Below are positions 43,203 through 52,401 of a stretch of 59,783 bases of DNA, piece after piece. Within the stretch, counting starts at the first letter, position 1. Every line of letters starts with the position of its first letter. The translations under genes were made by a program, and so were the position numbers. Below the pieces are notes generated by a model. The model searched no databases. It was not told the origin of the DNA and saw only the letters and a program-made list of their open reading frames with translations. The stretch comes from a virus. The stretch spans positions 1 to 59,783 of IMG/VR virus record IMGVR_UViG_3300027902_000011; one strand, 5' to 3'.

Positions 43203-43396
43203 GCGTACCTCCAGTCGTAGTCGATGACGAACTCTACCAGGGCGAGGGCGAGGTCGTTGTTCTCGAGTCCGTCCATCTCCTTGAGTTGTCTGATGAGCGA
43301 GTAGATGAACCCGCTCTCGGCGTGGTAGTTGTCTTCGTTGAGTTCGTCGGCGAGCTCCTCGAGTCTGCCGACGTAGTCCATTACTACCTCAGTCAC
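43199..43396 (-). CDS. Small acidic protein (65 aa)
   Basis: Acidic and helical (YVGRLEELADELNEDNYH). ATGA overlaps at both ends. Function unknown. Confidence 0.7.
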   Translation of the reverse strand: MTEVVMDYVGRLEELADELNEDNYHAESGFIYSLIRQLKEMDGLENNDLALALVEFVIDYDWRYA

Positions 43397-43569
43397 ATCG
43401 TCTCTCCGTTGTCGATGATCAGGTTAATTCTCAGGAACAGAAACTTGAATCCGTACAGGCTCCGTCCCGGGTCCATCGTGCTCGGGGGCACGTAAATTAA
43501 ATAGATCCTCCATTGCCAAGGATTCAGATCAATGGTGATCTGCAGATTAGAATGTCGTAAGTAATCCAC
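43393..43569 (-). CDS. Small protein with GTG start (58 aa)
   Basis: VDYLRHSNLQITIDLNPWQW and on to INLIIDNGETM. GTG 43569 with AGGAG 6 nt before it; the ribosome site lies within the 3' end of the upstream endonuclease gene. Beta-rich; unknown function. Confidence 0.6.
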   Translation of the reverse strand: MDYLRHSNLQITIDLNPWQWRIYLIYVPPSTMDPGRSLYGFKFLFLRINLIIDNGETM

Positions 43570-44047
43570 GTTTGCTCCTGTTTTTGTTTCCACGACCATT
43601 TTTGTTTCCGAGCATACTTTTTGCTATTTTTCGGTTATGTTCAACGGTTTGTGGTTTCCGATTTGGGTATCGTATTCCTAAGAGTGCTTTGCTGATGTTT
43701 GCCGACACTATTGCTTGTTCTTCTTGTGTTCTTATTCTATTTGGTTTGCGCGGGCGACCTTTTGCCGCTTCACTAATTTTTCTGCGTGTTTCTGCAGACG
43801 GCGGTCCGTGCTGTCTTCCTTTATTACTTTTTCCAGCTACGCTCTGTGCAAGTCTTGTTGCCTCTGCTACTGTAATCTGACCAGAAAGCATGTCAGCAGA
43901 TATTTTATCCTGCCAACGCCCCCATTTCTCATATTCTAACTTGTGCATTAATGCGTGCATAGCAATGTTGCATCTAAGAAGATTATTCTTAGGAGCAGGA
44001 CCTATTGCATGTTGAGGCCAGATATGATGGTCATGCCAGATAATCAT
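43547..44047 (-). CDS. HNH homing endonuclease
   Basis: 166 aa, same family as 23190 and 56585: IIWHDHHIWPQHAIGPAPKNNLLRC-type start, HALMHKLEYEKWGRW, then PSAETRRKISEAAKG repeats. ATG 44047 overlaps the peptide deformylase stop by ATGA. Overlaps the 43569 gene by 23 nt. Confidence 0.88.
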   Translation of the reverse strand: MIIWHDHHIWPQHAIGPAPKNNLLRCNIAMHALMHKLEYEKWGRWQDKISADMLSGQITVAEATRLAQSVAGKSNKGRQHGPPSAETRRKISEAAKGRPRKPNRIRTQEEQAIVSANISKALLGIRYPNRKPQTVEHNRKIAKSMLGNKNGRGNKNRSKRGLLTTF

Positions 44048-44607
44048 ACTACTGCAGGTTGCTGTGGCGTAGATAACTCAAGGTGCACTCCTATCTTGTG
44101 GCGCTTGCGGTGTTCCCACTGTCGGAACGCCTGGTCGCGGTGAAACTTGTTAGCGCGGCTGTAGAACAGCACGCCGTCTAGGTGGTCCAGCTCGTGCTGG
44201 AATATGCGCGCGGCCATGCCGATGTACTGCTCGGTGACGGTCTCTCCGTTCGGCTGCTGGAACCGAACGCGGACAACCTTCGGACGCTTGATCTTCACGA
44301 TCAGTCCGGGGAACGAGAGGCAGCCCTCCTCGAGCTGGATCTTGTCGGTGCCCGCCGAGACGATGCGGGGGTTGACGCAGACGATGTTCGGGTCTGCGCG
44401 CATGACGAATATGCGATAGCGCAACGGTTCTGCGAGCTCGCCTCGGCCTCCCTCGACCTGGTTAGCAGACAGACCGATGCCGCCCGAGTCGCGCATGAAC
44501 TTCGCGAGCTCCTTCGCGTACTCGATTGGATCAAACGGCGGTTGAGCAAAGTCAAACGGTGCGCACTTGCTGCGCAGGATCGGGCTATCGCTCGGTAGTA
44601 TCTTCAA
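44044..44607 (-). CDS. def: Peptide deformylase
   Basis: 187 aa from TTG 44607 (GAGGTG 5 nt upstream). All three motifs: GGIGLSANQV, EEGCLSFPG and QHELDHLDG (metal Cys, two His, catalytic Glu). Removes the formyl group of nascent proteins. Phage copies are known from marine T4-like phages. The TTG start may limit expression. Confidence 0.93.
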   Translation of the reverse strand: MKILPSDSPILRSKCAPFDFAQPPFDPIEYAKELAKFMRDSGGIGLSANQVEGGRGELAEPLRYRIFVMRADPNIVCVNPRIVSAGTDKIQLEEGCLSFPGLIVKIKRPKVVRVRFQQPNGETVTEQYIGMAARIFQHELDHLDGVLFYSRANKFHRDQAFRQWEHRKRHKIGVHLELSTPQQPAVV

Positions 44608-44664
44608 AGTATCACCTCAATGAGTAATTGACTGACATAAATAGTATAACATAGGAGTTCTAAT

Positions 44665-45225
44665 ATGTCAAGGGAAATCTTTAAGAAAACTTATTTTGGG
44701 TTTGTTTATCTTTGGTATGACATAGACACTAAGATGTTTTACCTCGGTTCTCATTTAGGATCCATGCACGATAGTTACTTATGCAGTTCTAAGTGGATGA
44801 AAAGAGCACATAGACGTAGAAAATCGTCTTTTAGGCGGCGCATTCTTGAGTTGTGTCGTGTAGACAACAAGAAACAACTCCATGAGATGGAACAACGCTG
44901 GCTCAATTTTATGCCGGATGAACTTCTTGGCAAGCGGTACTACAACCTCAAAAAGACTGCCAATGGTGGCGGTTGGCCAAAAGGAAAGAAACGCGGGCCA
45001 ATAACACCAGAGCGTTCTGCTAAGTTGTCTGCAACAACTAAGGGGCGTCCATGGTCTGAAGCACGACGATGTGCTGCTAAAGAACACCCGCACACTGCTT
45101 GGAATAAAGGACTGCCTGGGATCAACAAAGGTAAAAAGATGCCAGCATGCACTGAAGCAAATAATAGACGATGGGCTAAGTACTACGCTCATCAAGCAGC
45201 AAGTTCCATTTTGGAAAACCCGTGA
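44665..45225 (+). CDS. GIY-YIG-like homing endonuclease
   Basis: 186 aa. FGFVYLWYDIDTKMFYLGSHLG, diverged GIY-YIG, with RILELCRVDNKKQLHEMEQRWL and YNLKKTANGGG; NUMOD3-like repeats SAKLSATTKG, WSEARRCAAK. Late box CATAAATA and TAGGAG site upstream, without the conserved hairpin. Its last 34 nt are antisense to the gp46 end. Confidence 0.82.
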   Translation: MSREIFKKTYFGFVYLWYDIDTKMFYLGSHLGSMHDSYLCSSKWMKRAHRRRKSSFRRRILELCRVDNKKQLHEMEQRWLNFMPDELLGKRYYNLKKTANGGGWPKGKKRGPITPERSAKLSATTKGRPWSEARRCAAKEHPHTAWNKGLPGINKGKKMPACTEANNRRWAKYYAHQAASSILENP

Positions 45226-46919
45226 GCCTTATTGAATTTTATAGTCGCAGGGAACTTGTCGACTAAAGTCTCTCCTCGGTGTGAAATCAGGAAGACATTG
45301 TTATCGTCTGTCAACTGGTTTAGCACCTTGAGGAACTCGTCGGTCCCAGTAAAGTCTAGAGAACCGTCGAGTATCTCGTCGAGGATCAGCAGGTTAGTGC
45401 TGGCGCTGTTCCTGAGACGCGCGATTGCCCTCCAGGTAAACAAGATCGCGATGTTGATCCGGAACTTCTCGCCCTCCGAGAAGGAGTTATAGGACGCCGC
45501 TTCGCGCCCGTGCGACTTGATCTTCTCCTCGAAGTTCTCGTTGAGCTGGAAGTTACAGACGAAGTCTAGCGCGGCGAGGTAGCGGTTTATCAGCTTGTTG
45601 ATCACGGGCACGTACTGGGCGACGATCCGCGACTTGATGCCGGTGTCCTTGAGCATGCTCGCCGCGATTACTTGGACCTTCTTCTCCTCGTGCAGCTCGT
45701 TGAACTCTACCTCGACCTGCTCGAGCTGTTCCTCGAGCTCCTGGAGACGACCGACGTCGACCGCGGCCGCCTCTTCTGTTATGACCTCTAGGTCGCCCTC
45801 GAGCTCCTTGACGTAGTCGAGGTTGCTGCCGATCTGTGACTCGATGACCAGCGACTTCTCGCGGAGCTCGGTCCACTGCTTGTCGAGTTCTTGGTTTGAG
45901 TCGGTAAGGGTCTCAAGAGTCGCGAGCTCCCCGCTTAATCGCGAGTCTATCTCCTGTACCGCGCTATACAGTTCTTTGATCTTGTCGGTGTGATAAGTTG
46001 CTCGATTAGAACCAAACTCCGGCGTTATCTCTTGGGTGCACACAGGACAGTTCAAGTACTTCTTAAAAAAGTCAGCTTCCTTCTGTTGCTTTTCTCTCTG
46101 AGCAACGAGCTGCGCGCGAAGGGTACGCAGCTTGTTGATAGACGAGTTGAGTGCAGACACGTCCTTAATCTGCGGCTTTATCAGAGCGATCCTCTTATAG
46201 ATGTCAGCTATCTCGCTCTCTAGACGCTTGACCTCTGAACGAGAAGTACTTATTCGCTCGTTCTTCTCCTGGACCATCTTATCGCTGCTGAACTGTACCT
46301 GGTTCATATGCTCGCGAATGAGGGTCATCTTCTCGGTCACGACCGTCCGCTTGTGCTCGCACTCCCTGATCGCCTGCTCGTTCGCGGTCATCCTCCCCTT
46401 CAGCAGGACGTACATCGTAGAGAACACCTGGAGGTCGAGGATGTCTTCCACCACGTTGTACCGAGCGGGTCCGGGCAGCTGCATGAACGGAACGAACGCC
46501 GCCGAGCCGAGGATGACCATCTGACAGAACGACTTGTAGTTGATCTTCAGGATCTGCTTCTCCAGCACCTCCTGGTAGTCGCGCATGTCGGCAGACTGGT
46601 TGAGCAGTCTGCCGTCGCAGTACACCTCGAAGACGTTGGGCTTCATGCCCCGGACGATCTTGTACTCGTGCCCGTCGATGGTGCACTCGACCTCAACCAT
46701 GAGGTCTCGATCAGTCACGCGGTTTATGAGTTCCGGCTTGTTGATCTTTCGGAACGGCTTGCCGAACAGTACGTAGCACACCGCGTCGAGTAGGGTACTC
46801 TTGCCGGCGCCGTTCGCGCCGACGACTAGGGTGGTCTTACTCTCGTCGAGTTGGATCTCGGTGAAGATATTACCGGTCGAGAGTAAATTTTTCCACTTTA
46901 TAGAACGGAAGTTTATCAC
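45192..46919 (-). CDS. 46: Recombination nuclease subunit (T4 gp46, Rad50-like)
   Basis: 575 aa. Walker A VVGANGAGKST (33-43), coiled-coil arms with zinc hook CPVC (near the middle), signature YNSFSEGEKFRI and Walker B NLLILDEILDGSLD. With gp47 it resects DNA ends for recombination-dependent replication. Start ATGA-overlaps the endonuclease upstream. Confidence 0.95.
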   Translation of the reverse strand: MINFRSIKWKNLLSTGNIFTEIQLDESKTTLVVGANGAGKSTLLDAVCYVLFGKPFRKINKPELINRVTDRDLMVEVECTIDGHEYKIVRGMKPNVFEVYCDGRLLNQSADMRDYQEVLEKQILKINYKSFCQMVILGSAAFVPFMQLPGPARYNVVEDILDLQVFSTMYVLLKGRMTANEQAIRECEHKRTVVTEKMTLIREHMNQVQFSSDKMVQEKNERISTSRSEVKRLESEIADIYKRIALIKPQIKDVSALNSSINKLRTLRAQLVAQREKQQKEADFFKKYLNCPVCTQEITPEFGSNRATYHTDKIKELYSAVQEIDSRLSGELATLETLTDSNQELDKQWTELREKSLVIESQIGSNLDYVKELEGDLEVITEEAAAVDVGRLQELEEQLEQVEVEFNELHEEKKVQVIAASMLKDTGIKSRIVAQYVPVINKLINRYLAALDFVCNFQLNENFEEKIKSHGREAASYNSFSEGEKFRINIAILFTWRAIARLRNSASTNLLILDEILDGSLDFTGTDEFLKVLNQLTDDNNVFLISHRGETLVDKFPATIKFNKAHGFSKMELAA

Positions 46920-47521
46920 TTTGCACTCTTTTTCAGGTTATCTCGCCATGGCAACATTTGAAGATTTTCGGGAACTGCTAAATGTTGTGGTTCCATTCCA
47001 TCTAAAAACCCACGCTTGATGGATATTTTATGGTCTAATTGATAACCACCTTCGACACCTGCTAATGTTCTTGGATGACGTTCAGGGTTTATAAGTTCTA
47101 TGTGTCGAACATAAGTCTCTTCTGATAAACGGCAAACCAAATTTTTGTATCTTCTAAACGCAGGATTGTCCTTAATTCCTCGAGACTTAGAATATGCTTC
47201 AGTTTGCATATAAGAACGATCAATAGATGCTAACAGAAGACGATAATCTGGATCTTCATACATGCATTTTCTTGAACAGTATTTAATCTTCTGAGTTTCT
47301 GTAACCATCATAACAGTCTTACAAGTCTTGCATAGTCGTTCAGTTCTTGGAAGTTTAGGTTTACCAGTTCCTTTAGGTCTTCCAATGCGACTACCATTTT
47401 TTTGGATCGTTTGCAACCGTTTCTTTTTGATAGTTTCCCAATCATAAGACTTGATGACCCTTTTCATCGTCTTAGATTGCTTTTTTCGAATTGCAGATGT
47501 TCGTATGTAATTTCCGCGCAT
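46916..47521 (-). CDS. HNH homing endonuclease
   Basis: 201 aa. A zinc site CKTCKTVMM...YCSRKCMYED in the middle and a C-terminal HNH, YQLDHKISIKRGFLDG with LAVPENLQMLPWRDNLKKS. Catalytic part is C-terminal, unlike the other HNH genes here. TATAAATA 4 nt before ATG 47521 (near-leaderless); stop overlaps the gp46 start (ATGA). Confidence 0.82.
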   Translation of the reverse strand: MRGNYIRTSAIRKKQSKTMKRVIKSYDWETIKKKRLQTIQKNGSRIGRPKGTGKPKLPRTERLCKTCKTVMMVTETQKIKYCSRKCMYEDPDYRLLLASIDRSYMQTEAYSKSRGIKDNPAFRRYKNLVCRLSEETYVRHIELINPERHPRTLAGVEGGYQLDHKISIKRGFLDGMEPQHLAVPENLQMLPWRDNLKKSAK

Positions 47522-47586
47522 GATCTATTTATAATTTTTGAGCATGCTCAATAAAATAAATACAATCATATTTCTTAAGATGCAGT

Positions 47587-48651
47587 CTACGTTACTGTCA
47601 GTGCCTCCTTGTACAGACTGTCGATCAGCCGCCTCAGGCGATCAGTGTCAATGACTTCTCGATCGTATCCGTCAATCGTCTTAGTAAAGATCGCGGCGGT
47701 GTCTTCTGCCTCGCTGACGATGGCGTCATCCGCGACGAGGTCAGCGTTATGGTGGTCGTCGACGACTTGTAGGTCGGCAGGCTGGGCGGCGACCACCCTA
47801 TCGATGAAGAGGTCGAACCAGAATGGGTTGCTCTTAGACTTGACGACGACCTTGACGATGCAGTCTCGCAGGGAGTCATAGTCGTGCGCCTCTACTGCTT
47901 CTGCGAGTCGCTTGTCGGCGTCGTCGTAAAAGACCTTCCTGAACATCGTGATCGGGTTCTGGACGAACTCCAGTTCTCTAGTCTCTGTATCAAATATGTG
48001 AAACCCTCGGGGGTCATCGTGATCAGCCCAAGTAAACTCGTAAGCAGCACCAAGGTAATGTATCCCGCCACGACTAGACTTGTGATGATAGTGACCAGAA
48101 GCAACAAGATCAAAACGGTGGTATACGTTAGAGTCGTCACCATGATCCGCCAGACGGCCCTTATACTCCTCAAAGCCAGCGAGCTCAAGGTGTCCAAAAA
48201 CGACATGCGCGTCTGTCTCCTCTATAAGTCTTCGAGTGGCGTCCCTGTTCTCGTCGCAGACCCACGGGATCAGTAGGGCCTTCATGTCGCCGAACACGAC
48301 CTCTGTCGGCTCTGTATATATCTCGATCGGATAGGAGCCGAAGAGCTCCTGGATCGCGTTCAGCTCGTTGGTATTCCTCCATGTGCAATCATGATTACCT
48401 ACTATCGTAGTAAGGTGCATCTCGTTAGCAATGATAGGGTCGATAAACATCCTGCGAATGTCGGCGAGAGTCTGGAAATTGATATACTTTCTTCGATCAA
48501 CCAAATCACCCAAATGTATGATGATATCAATTCCACGTTCTATTAAAATCGGAAAAAATACTTCATTATAGAATCGTTCAAAATACTTAGAGAATGACGG
48601 AGAATCTCCGCGTGCTCCAAAATGGGTATCGCAAATAAGAGCAATCTTCAT
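47587..48651 (-). CDS. 47: Recombination nuclease (T4 gp47, Mre11-like)
   Basis: 354 aa from ATG 48651. Phosphoesterase motifs ALICDTHFGARG, HLGDLVDRR, IVGNHDC, VVFGHLE and ASGHYH. Partner of gp46. Start ATGA-overlaps the endonuclease upstream. The first third is AT-rich, the rest GC-rich. Confidence 0.95.
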   Translation of the reverse strand: MKIALICDTHFGARGDSPSFSKYFERFYNEVFFPILIERGIDIIIHLGDLVDRRKYINFQTLADIRRMFIDPIIANEMHLTTIVGNHDCTWRNTNELNAIQELFGSYPIEIYTEPTEVVFGDMKALLIPWVCDENRDATRRLIEETDAHVVFGHLELAGFEEYKGRLADHGDDSNVYHRFDLVASGHYHHKSSRGGIHYLGAAYEFTWADHDDPRGFHIFDTETRELEFVQNPITMFRKVFYDDADKRLAEAVEAHDYDSLRDCIVKVVVKSKSNPFWFDLFIDRVVAAQPADLQVVDDHHNADLVADDAIVSEAEDTAAIFTKTIDGYDREVIDTDRLRRLIDSLYKEALTVT

Positions 48652-49361
48652 ACGTACTCGCCAATCTTTCTCATCCAAGTCTCGGAATAACCTAAGACTT
48701 TGGCAGCATGTTTTGCAGAAGGATAGATTCTATCATAGACTTTGATTCTTTGCAAGGGTCTAATATATCCACGCCCCTCAGACCAACGCTTACTCGCAGA
48801 TGCAGACATGATCATCCGAGTTTCTTCAGATATCGGTTTTCTCTTAGAAGGTGCCAACAACATTGCTTTAGTGGGATTCTTCCACTTTTCTCGTAACTTT
48901 GCAGGATGGGTAGTCCTATTGCGATGGATCAATCTTGCTCGTTTTTCTTCACCTGCTGGAGATGCCCAAAAAAGACGAATCTTTTCAGATATCATTGCCT
49001 TAGTATTGGTGCCCTTCTTCTTGCTCACAAATCCTTTAGTTGCCAGACCCTGGTTAAAAAATTCTTCTCCCTTGATCTTTAATTTTTGGTGTAAGGCATG
49101 TTCCCGAAGCACTAGATCTTCTTTTGAGATTCTCTTGTATTCTTTGATAACCTCAAATCTAAACCGCTCAGGATATTCCCGAGTCTCCTTCTTCCACCAT
49201 TCCTTTAGAGTCAATCCTTCAGTGTAGTCAAATACTTGTTTAGAGGCAGGTGAACCCAAGTATGATCGAACAAGATTAAACTTGCTTCCGACATAATACT
49301 TTGGATTGCGACCTGATTCTAAATGTGGAAGATAAGTTACTTTATATAAGACATGAGTCAT
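48648..49361 (-). CDS. GIY-YIG homing endonuclease with NUMOD1-like end
   Basis: 237 aa. HVLYKVTYLPHL, RNPKYYVGSKFN (GIY-YIG), basic NUMOD3-like middle, and IYPSAKHAAKVLGYSETWMRKI at the end like the NUMOD1 helix-turn-helix. CATAAATA lies 5 nt before ATG 49361. Stop overlaps the gp47 start. Confidence 0.85.
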   Translation of the reverse strand: MTHVLYKVTYLPHLESGRNPKYYVGSKFNLVRSYLGSPASKQVFDYTEGLTLKEWWKKETREYPERFRFEVIKEYKRISKEDLVLREHALHQKLKIKGEEFFNQGLATKGFVSKKKGTNTKAMISEKIRLFWASPAGEEKRARLIHRNRTTHPAKLREKWKNPTKAMLLAPSKRKPISEETRMIMSASASKRWSEGRGYIRPLQRIKVYDRIYPSAKHAAKVLGYSETWMRKIGEYV

Positions 49362-49380
49362 GACACTATTTATGGTAACA

Positions 49381-49953
49381 CTATGCTAATAACTTGGCAA
49401 CCCTCTTCTTCTTGTTTCTTCCCGCCTTATTCATCGTCCTCTCGAAGTTCGCCACGAACTCGTCGACGTTGACGTTGGTCCCCTTCTGGGTGAGTTTGTT
49501 GTCGTCTCCCTCCAGGTGGTCCTGCATCTCCGCGAGGGTAAAGGTGTTCTCGTAGTTCTTGTACCGGACGTAGGCCTGCTTCTTCTCGTGCTGGATCCTT
49601 CGGATGAACGCGTTGAACGCGATCTGGGTGAAGTACGCGAACGGGTTGTTCGTCTTGTTCGGATCGAAGTTATTCACCGCCGCGACGCAGTTCTCGATGG
49701 CGTCCCCGATGCACTCGTCCCGGTAGGTGTACCTCAGGAAGTTGGGACGGAACCCGAGTCTCGTGCAGATCAGCATGATGCACTCGCCGACGTACTTAGG
49801 TATCGGCGGTCTCATCTCCGGGGGCATGTTACTTCCGGGCCTGTTGAAGCGCTTCAGGTCCGCCTTGTACTCGATCAGTGACTCGTAGAATGTCCGGTTG
49901 TTGACGTAGTGCTTGGAGACGTTAGTCGGCTTCTTTTTATATATTTTTTTCAT
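49381..49953 (-). CDS. 55: Late sigma factor (T4 gp55)
   Basis: 190 aa (T4: 185). CIGDAIENCVAAVNNFDPNKTNNPFAYFTQIAFNAFIRRI is the gp55/sigma region 2 core that reads the TATAAATA box. Together with gp45 it would fire the late promoters of this window. ATG 49953 overlaps the endonuclease stop (ATGA). Confidence 0.93.
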   Translation of the reverse strand: MKKIYKKKPTNVSKHYVNNRTFYESLIEYKADLKRFNRPGSNMPPEMRPPIPKYVGECIMLICTRLGFRPNFLRYTYRDECIGDAIENCVAAVNNFDPNKTNNPFAYFTQIAFNAFIRRIQHEKKQAYVRYKNYENTFTLAEMQDHLEGDDNKLTQKGTNVNVDEFVANFERTMNKAGRNKKKRVAKLLA

Positions 49954-50396
49954 GCCACCTGCTGTTTACAGTTGTCGAAATGCCATCGAAACATTACTGC
50001 TCCATAACCTTCTTTTTGACAATGTGGGCAAGTATGATTTGCTAAAAAATTATGGGTTCCACTACTAATTAGTCTTTGAGCAGTTTTACTTTGGATCTTT
50101 CCACCCAAAAATGGATTAGTTACGTTAGCAACTCGTTTTAGTGCGCCTAATCTTGCTAATTCTGATAATTTCTGAGGAGACATCTTCATTTTTACTGCTA
50201 TCAAAACACACGCTGCGTAGTCTCCTTGTGCCAAATGAATGTTGTAATGTTCCAAAGCAGTCAGTGCAATTAAATTCTCTGGACTATTGTCGGTAGTATC
50301 ACCGTTAATATGGTGGATCTCGTAAGAACGCCCATCAGACTCCCGCGGAACAGAACCGTGATGTTGTTCATAAATCTTACGATAATTTTCAACCAT
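49950..50396 (-). CDS. HNH homing endonuclease
   Basis: 148 aa, family of 18370 and 53472: YRKIYEQHHGSVPRESDGRSYEIHH and NSPENLIALT, zinc-like CPHCQKEG...HFDNCK. AGGAAAGAG ribosome site upstream of ATG 50396. Stop overlaps the gene 55 start. Confidence 0.88.
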   Translation of the reverse strand: MVENYRKIYEQHHGSVPRESDGRSYEIHHINGDTTDNSPENLIALTALEHYNIHLAQGDYAACVLIAVKMKMSPQKLSELARLGALKRVANVTNPFLGGKIQSKTAQRLISSGTHNFLANHTCPHCQKEGYGAVMFRWHFDNCKQQVA

Positions 50397-50501
50397 TCAA
50401 CTCTTTCCTAAGTAAAAATATATTGACACTTATCTCGTGGAGTGTTATTCTTAGCTTGCTGCCCCCGGCACTAGTCAGCGGAACTCAGTCTATAGAAGCG
50501 C

Positions 50502-50990
50502 TTACTGGTAGGTGTTAGAGCCAGGATGTACCTGATGAACAGAGATGAAGCGCTTCTTCTCAGCAGGAGTCTTCTCCTGCTGAGTCACTGGTGCCTCTGT
50601 ACCAGACGCTACCTCAGCGAGTGCCTTCCTCAGGTACGAGCTTACTCGAGTGATTGCCTCCTTGAATGCGGGCTCGTGGATCTTCTCGATGTACTCGAGG
50701 GACCCCATGTAGAACTCCCTCATTGCTTCGCCGATCGGGTTGTGATAGACGATCGTGCTGATGCCGATCTTTGTCCTGTCTTGGTCGGTGTACGGATCCA
50801 TGGGCACCAGGGTAACTCCCGACGCTCCCGGGAGGTCGCTCTCCTGTACCAGGAGCGGCTTTCCGATCACTACCCCCTGCTTGTTCTCGTCGAGCAGGAC
50901 GCCGATGATGGTCGCTCCGCTCACTAGGTGGACAACCTCAACCCTTGAGCTGGACTCGATAGAGTCTGTAGTCGAACTTTTCTTTAGCAT
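50502..50990 (-). CDS. Conserved phage protein with Lsm/SH3-like N-terminus
   Basis: 162 aa. EVVHLVSGATIIGVLLDENKQ, VVIGKPLLVQ resembles an Sm-like barrel; the rest is helical with a disordered end. ATG 50990 overlaps the uvsW 3' end by 53 nt. A start further in cannot be excluded because no SD is convincing. Confidence 0.65.
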   Translation of the reverse strand: MLKKSSTTDSIESSSRVEVVHLVSGATIIGVLLDENKQGVVIGKPLLVQESDLPGASGVTLVPMDPYTDQDRTKIGISTIVYHNPIGEAMREFYMGSLEYIEKIHEPAFKEAITRVSSYLRKALAEVASGTEAPVTQQEKTPAEKKRFISVHQVHPGSNTYQ

Positions 50991-52401
50991 AGATTCTTAT
51001 CCGTTCTGCGAAGTGGTCTAGGGTGTAGTTCCTGGTCTTCTTCCACGACAGGTCGTCTGCTACGTCGAAGAGGGTACAGACCTTCTTGCCCGGATTAAGT
51101 CTGAGTCCGCGGCCGATCGACTGGAGGGTCCTGATCTTTGCCTTGCTCGGACTGGCAAAGATGATGTTCTCGAGACTCGGGACGTCGACCCCCTCTCGAA
51201 AGGTACCCATGGACGCGATGATGAGCGCGTCCTTCTTGGTCTCGACGATCTTACGGATCTCATTTCGTGCCTCTGTCTCGACCTCGCCCGATATGTAGTA
51301 TATATCCTTCTCGCCGATCCCGTCGAGGGTCGCGTGCAGCTTCTTGCCGTGCTTCTCCACGAACTGGAAGAGCAGGAGGGTGTTGCCCTTGAGGGACATC
51401 GCGAGGTTCCGGATGAACTTGTTGCGGTGCTCGTTCCTCACTATGAAGTCCAGCTCGTCTTGGTACTTCATCTTGGCGACCGCTCGCCTGTCTGCCTCCG
51501 GGTGCATCAGTACTATCGCCTTGACTTGGAACGGAGAGAGGTACTTCTGGTCGATGAGCTCCTTGGTCGATCGTATCTTCTTTACTGGTCCGAACAGCCC
51601 CTCCAGGATCAGTCTGTGTGTCTCGGAGTCGTCTATCGTTCCAGTCGTGCCGAAGCGGTACCTGCACTGGCTCAGCTTCGTCATTATCGCCGTCAGCGAC
51701 TTGGCCTTGAAGCCATGCGCCTCGTCGCCGACCACCATCCCGAACTGGTCGAACCACTCTCGCGGCATCTTGTAGACAGACTGCCAGGTAGTTATGACGA
51801 CGGGACACTCTGTGTCTTTCTCCTTGCCGCTGTATATCCGGTGGACGTGCGACTCGCCCATTCCGTAGCTGACGAAGTCGTCGCGCATCTGCTCGACCAG
51901 GGTAGTTGTCGGCACTATGATCAGACACCTCGCGACGCCGCTCACTAGGTAGTGCATCGCGAGCATGTAGATCACCAGCGACTTTCCGCTCGCCGTCGGC
52001 ATCAGGAGGAGGGCTCGCCTCTTCTTTACGCAGTGCGCGAACGCCTCGACCTGGTAGTCGCGCGGCGACTTTTCTTTCGGGAGGCCCATCTCCTTGATCT
52101 CTTCCTGAGCTTCGACGAGTGAGAAAGCGGTATCGGCCTCGTCAAGATCAAGATTAAGATCATATCCTCTTTCGTCACAGAAGCGCTCGACGTAAGCATC
52201 CAGTCCGGCATAGAGTAGTCCAGTCAGGGGTTGAAAGAGTCTTATCCGGCCGTCCCACAGTCTGTTGCGGTACGCCGGCATGAACTGGTAACCGGGCACG
52301 TAGAATGAGAAGTACTCAGACAGCTCGCTCGCCACTCCGGGCTCGCACGCTATCCGATGATACGCCTCGTCGTGCTTGAGTATCGTTACTGTATCAGCCA
52401 C
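50938..52401 (-). CDS. uvsW: UvsW recombination helicase
   Basis: 487 aa SF2 helicase. Motif I LMPTASGKSLVIY, II VVGDEAHGF (DEAH), III FGTTGTI, VI QSIGRGLRLNPGK. Works on branched DNA and R-loops and switches T4 from origin to recombination-dependent replication. Overlaps uvsY by 8 nt. Confidence 0.95.
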   Translation of the reverse strand: MADTVTILKHDEAYHRIACEPGVASELSEYFSFYVPGYQFMPAYRNRLWDGRIRLFQPLTGLLYAGLDAYVERFCDERGYDLNLDLDEADTAFSLVEAQEEIKEMGLPKEKSPRDYQVEAFAHCVKKRRALLLMPTASGKSLVIYMLAMHYLVSGVARCLIIVPTTTLVEQMRDDFVSYGMGESHVHRIYSGKEKDTECPVVITTWQSVYKMPREWFDQFGMVVGDEAHGFKAKSLTAIMTKLSQCRYRFGTTGTIDDSETHRLILEGLFGPVKKIRSTKELIDQKYLSPFQVKAIVLMHPEADRRAVAKMKYQDELDFIVRNEHRNKFIRNLAMSLKGNTLLLFQFVEKHGKKLHATLDGIGEKDIYYISGEVETEARNEIRKIVETKKDALIIASMGTFREGVDVPSLENIIFASPSKAKIRTLQSIGRGLRLNPGKKVCTLFDVADDLSWKKTRNYTLDHFAERIRIYAKEKFDYRLYRVQLKG

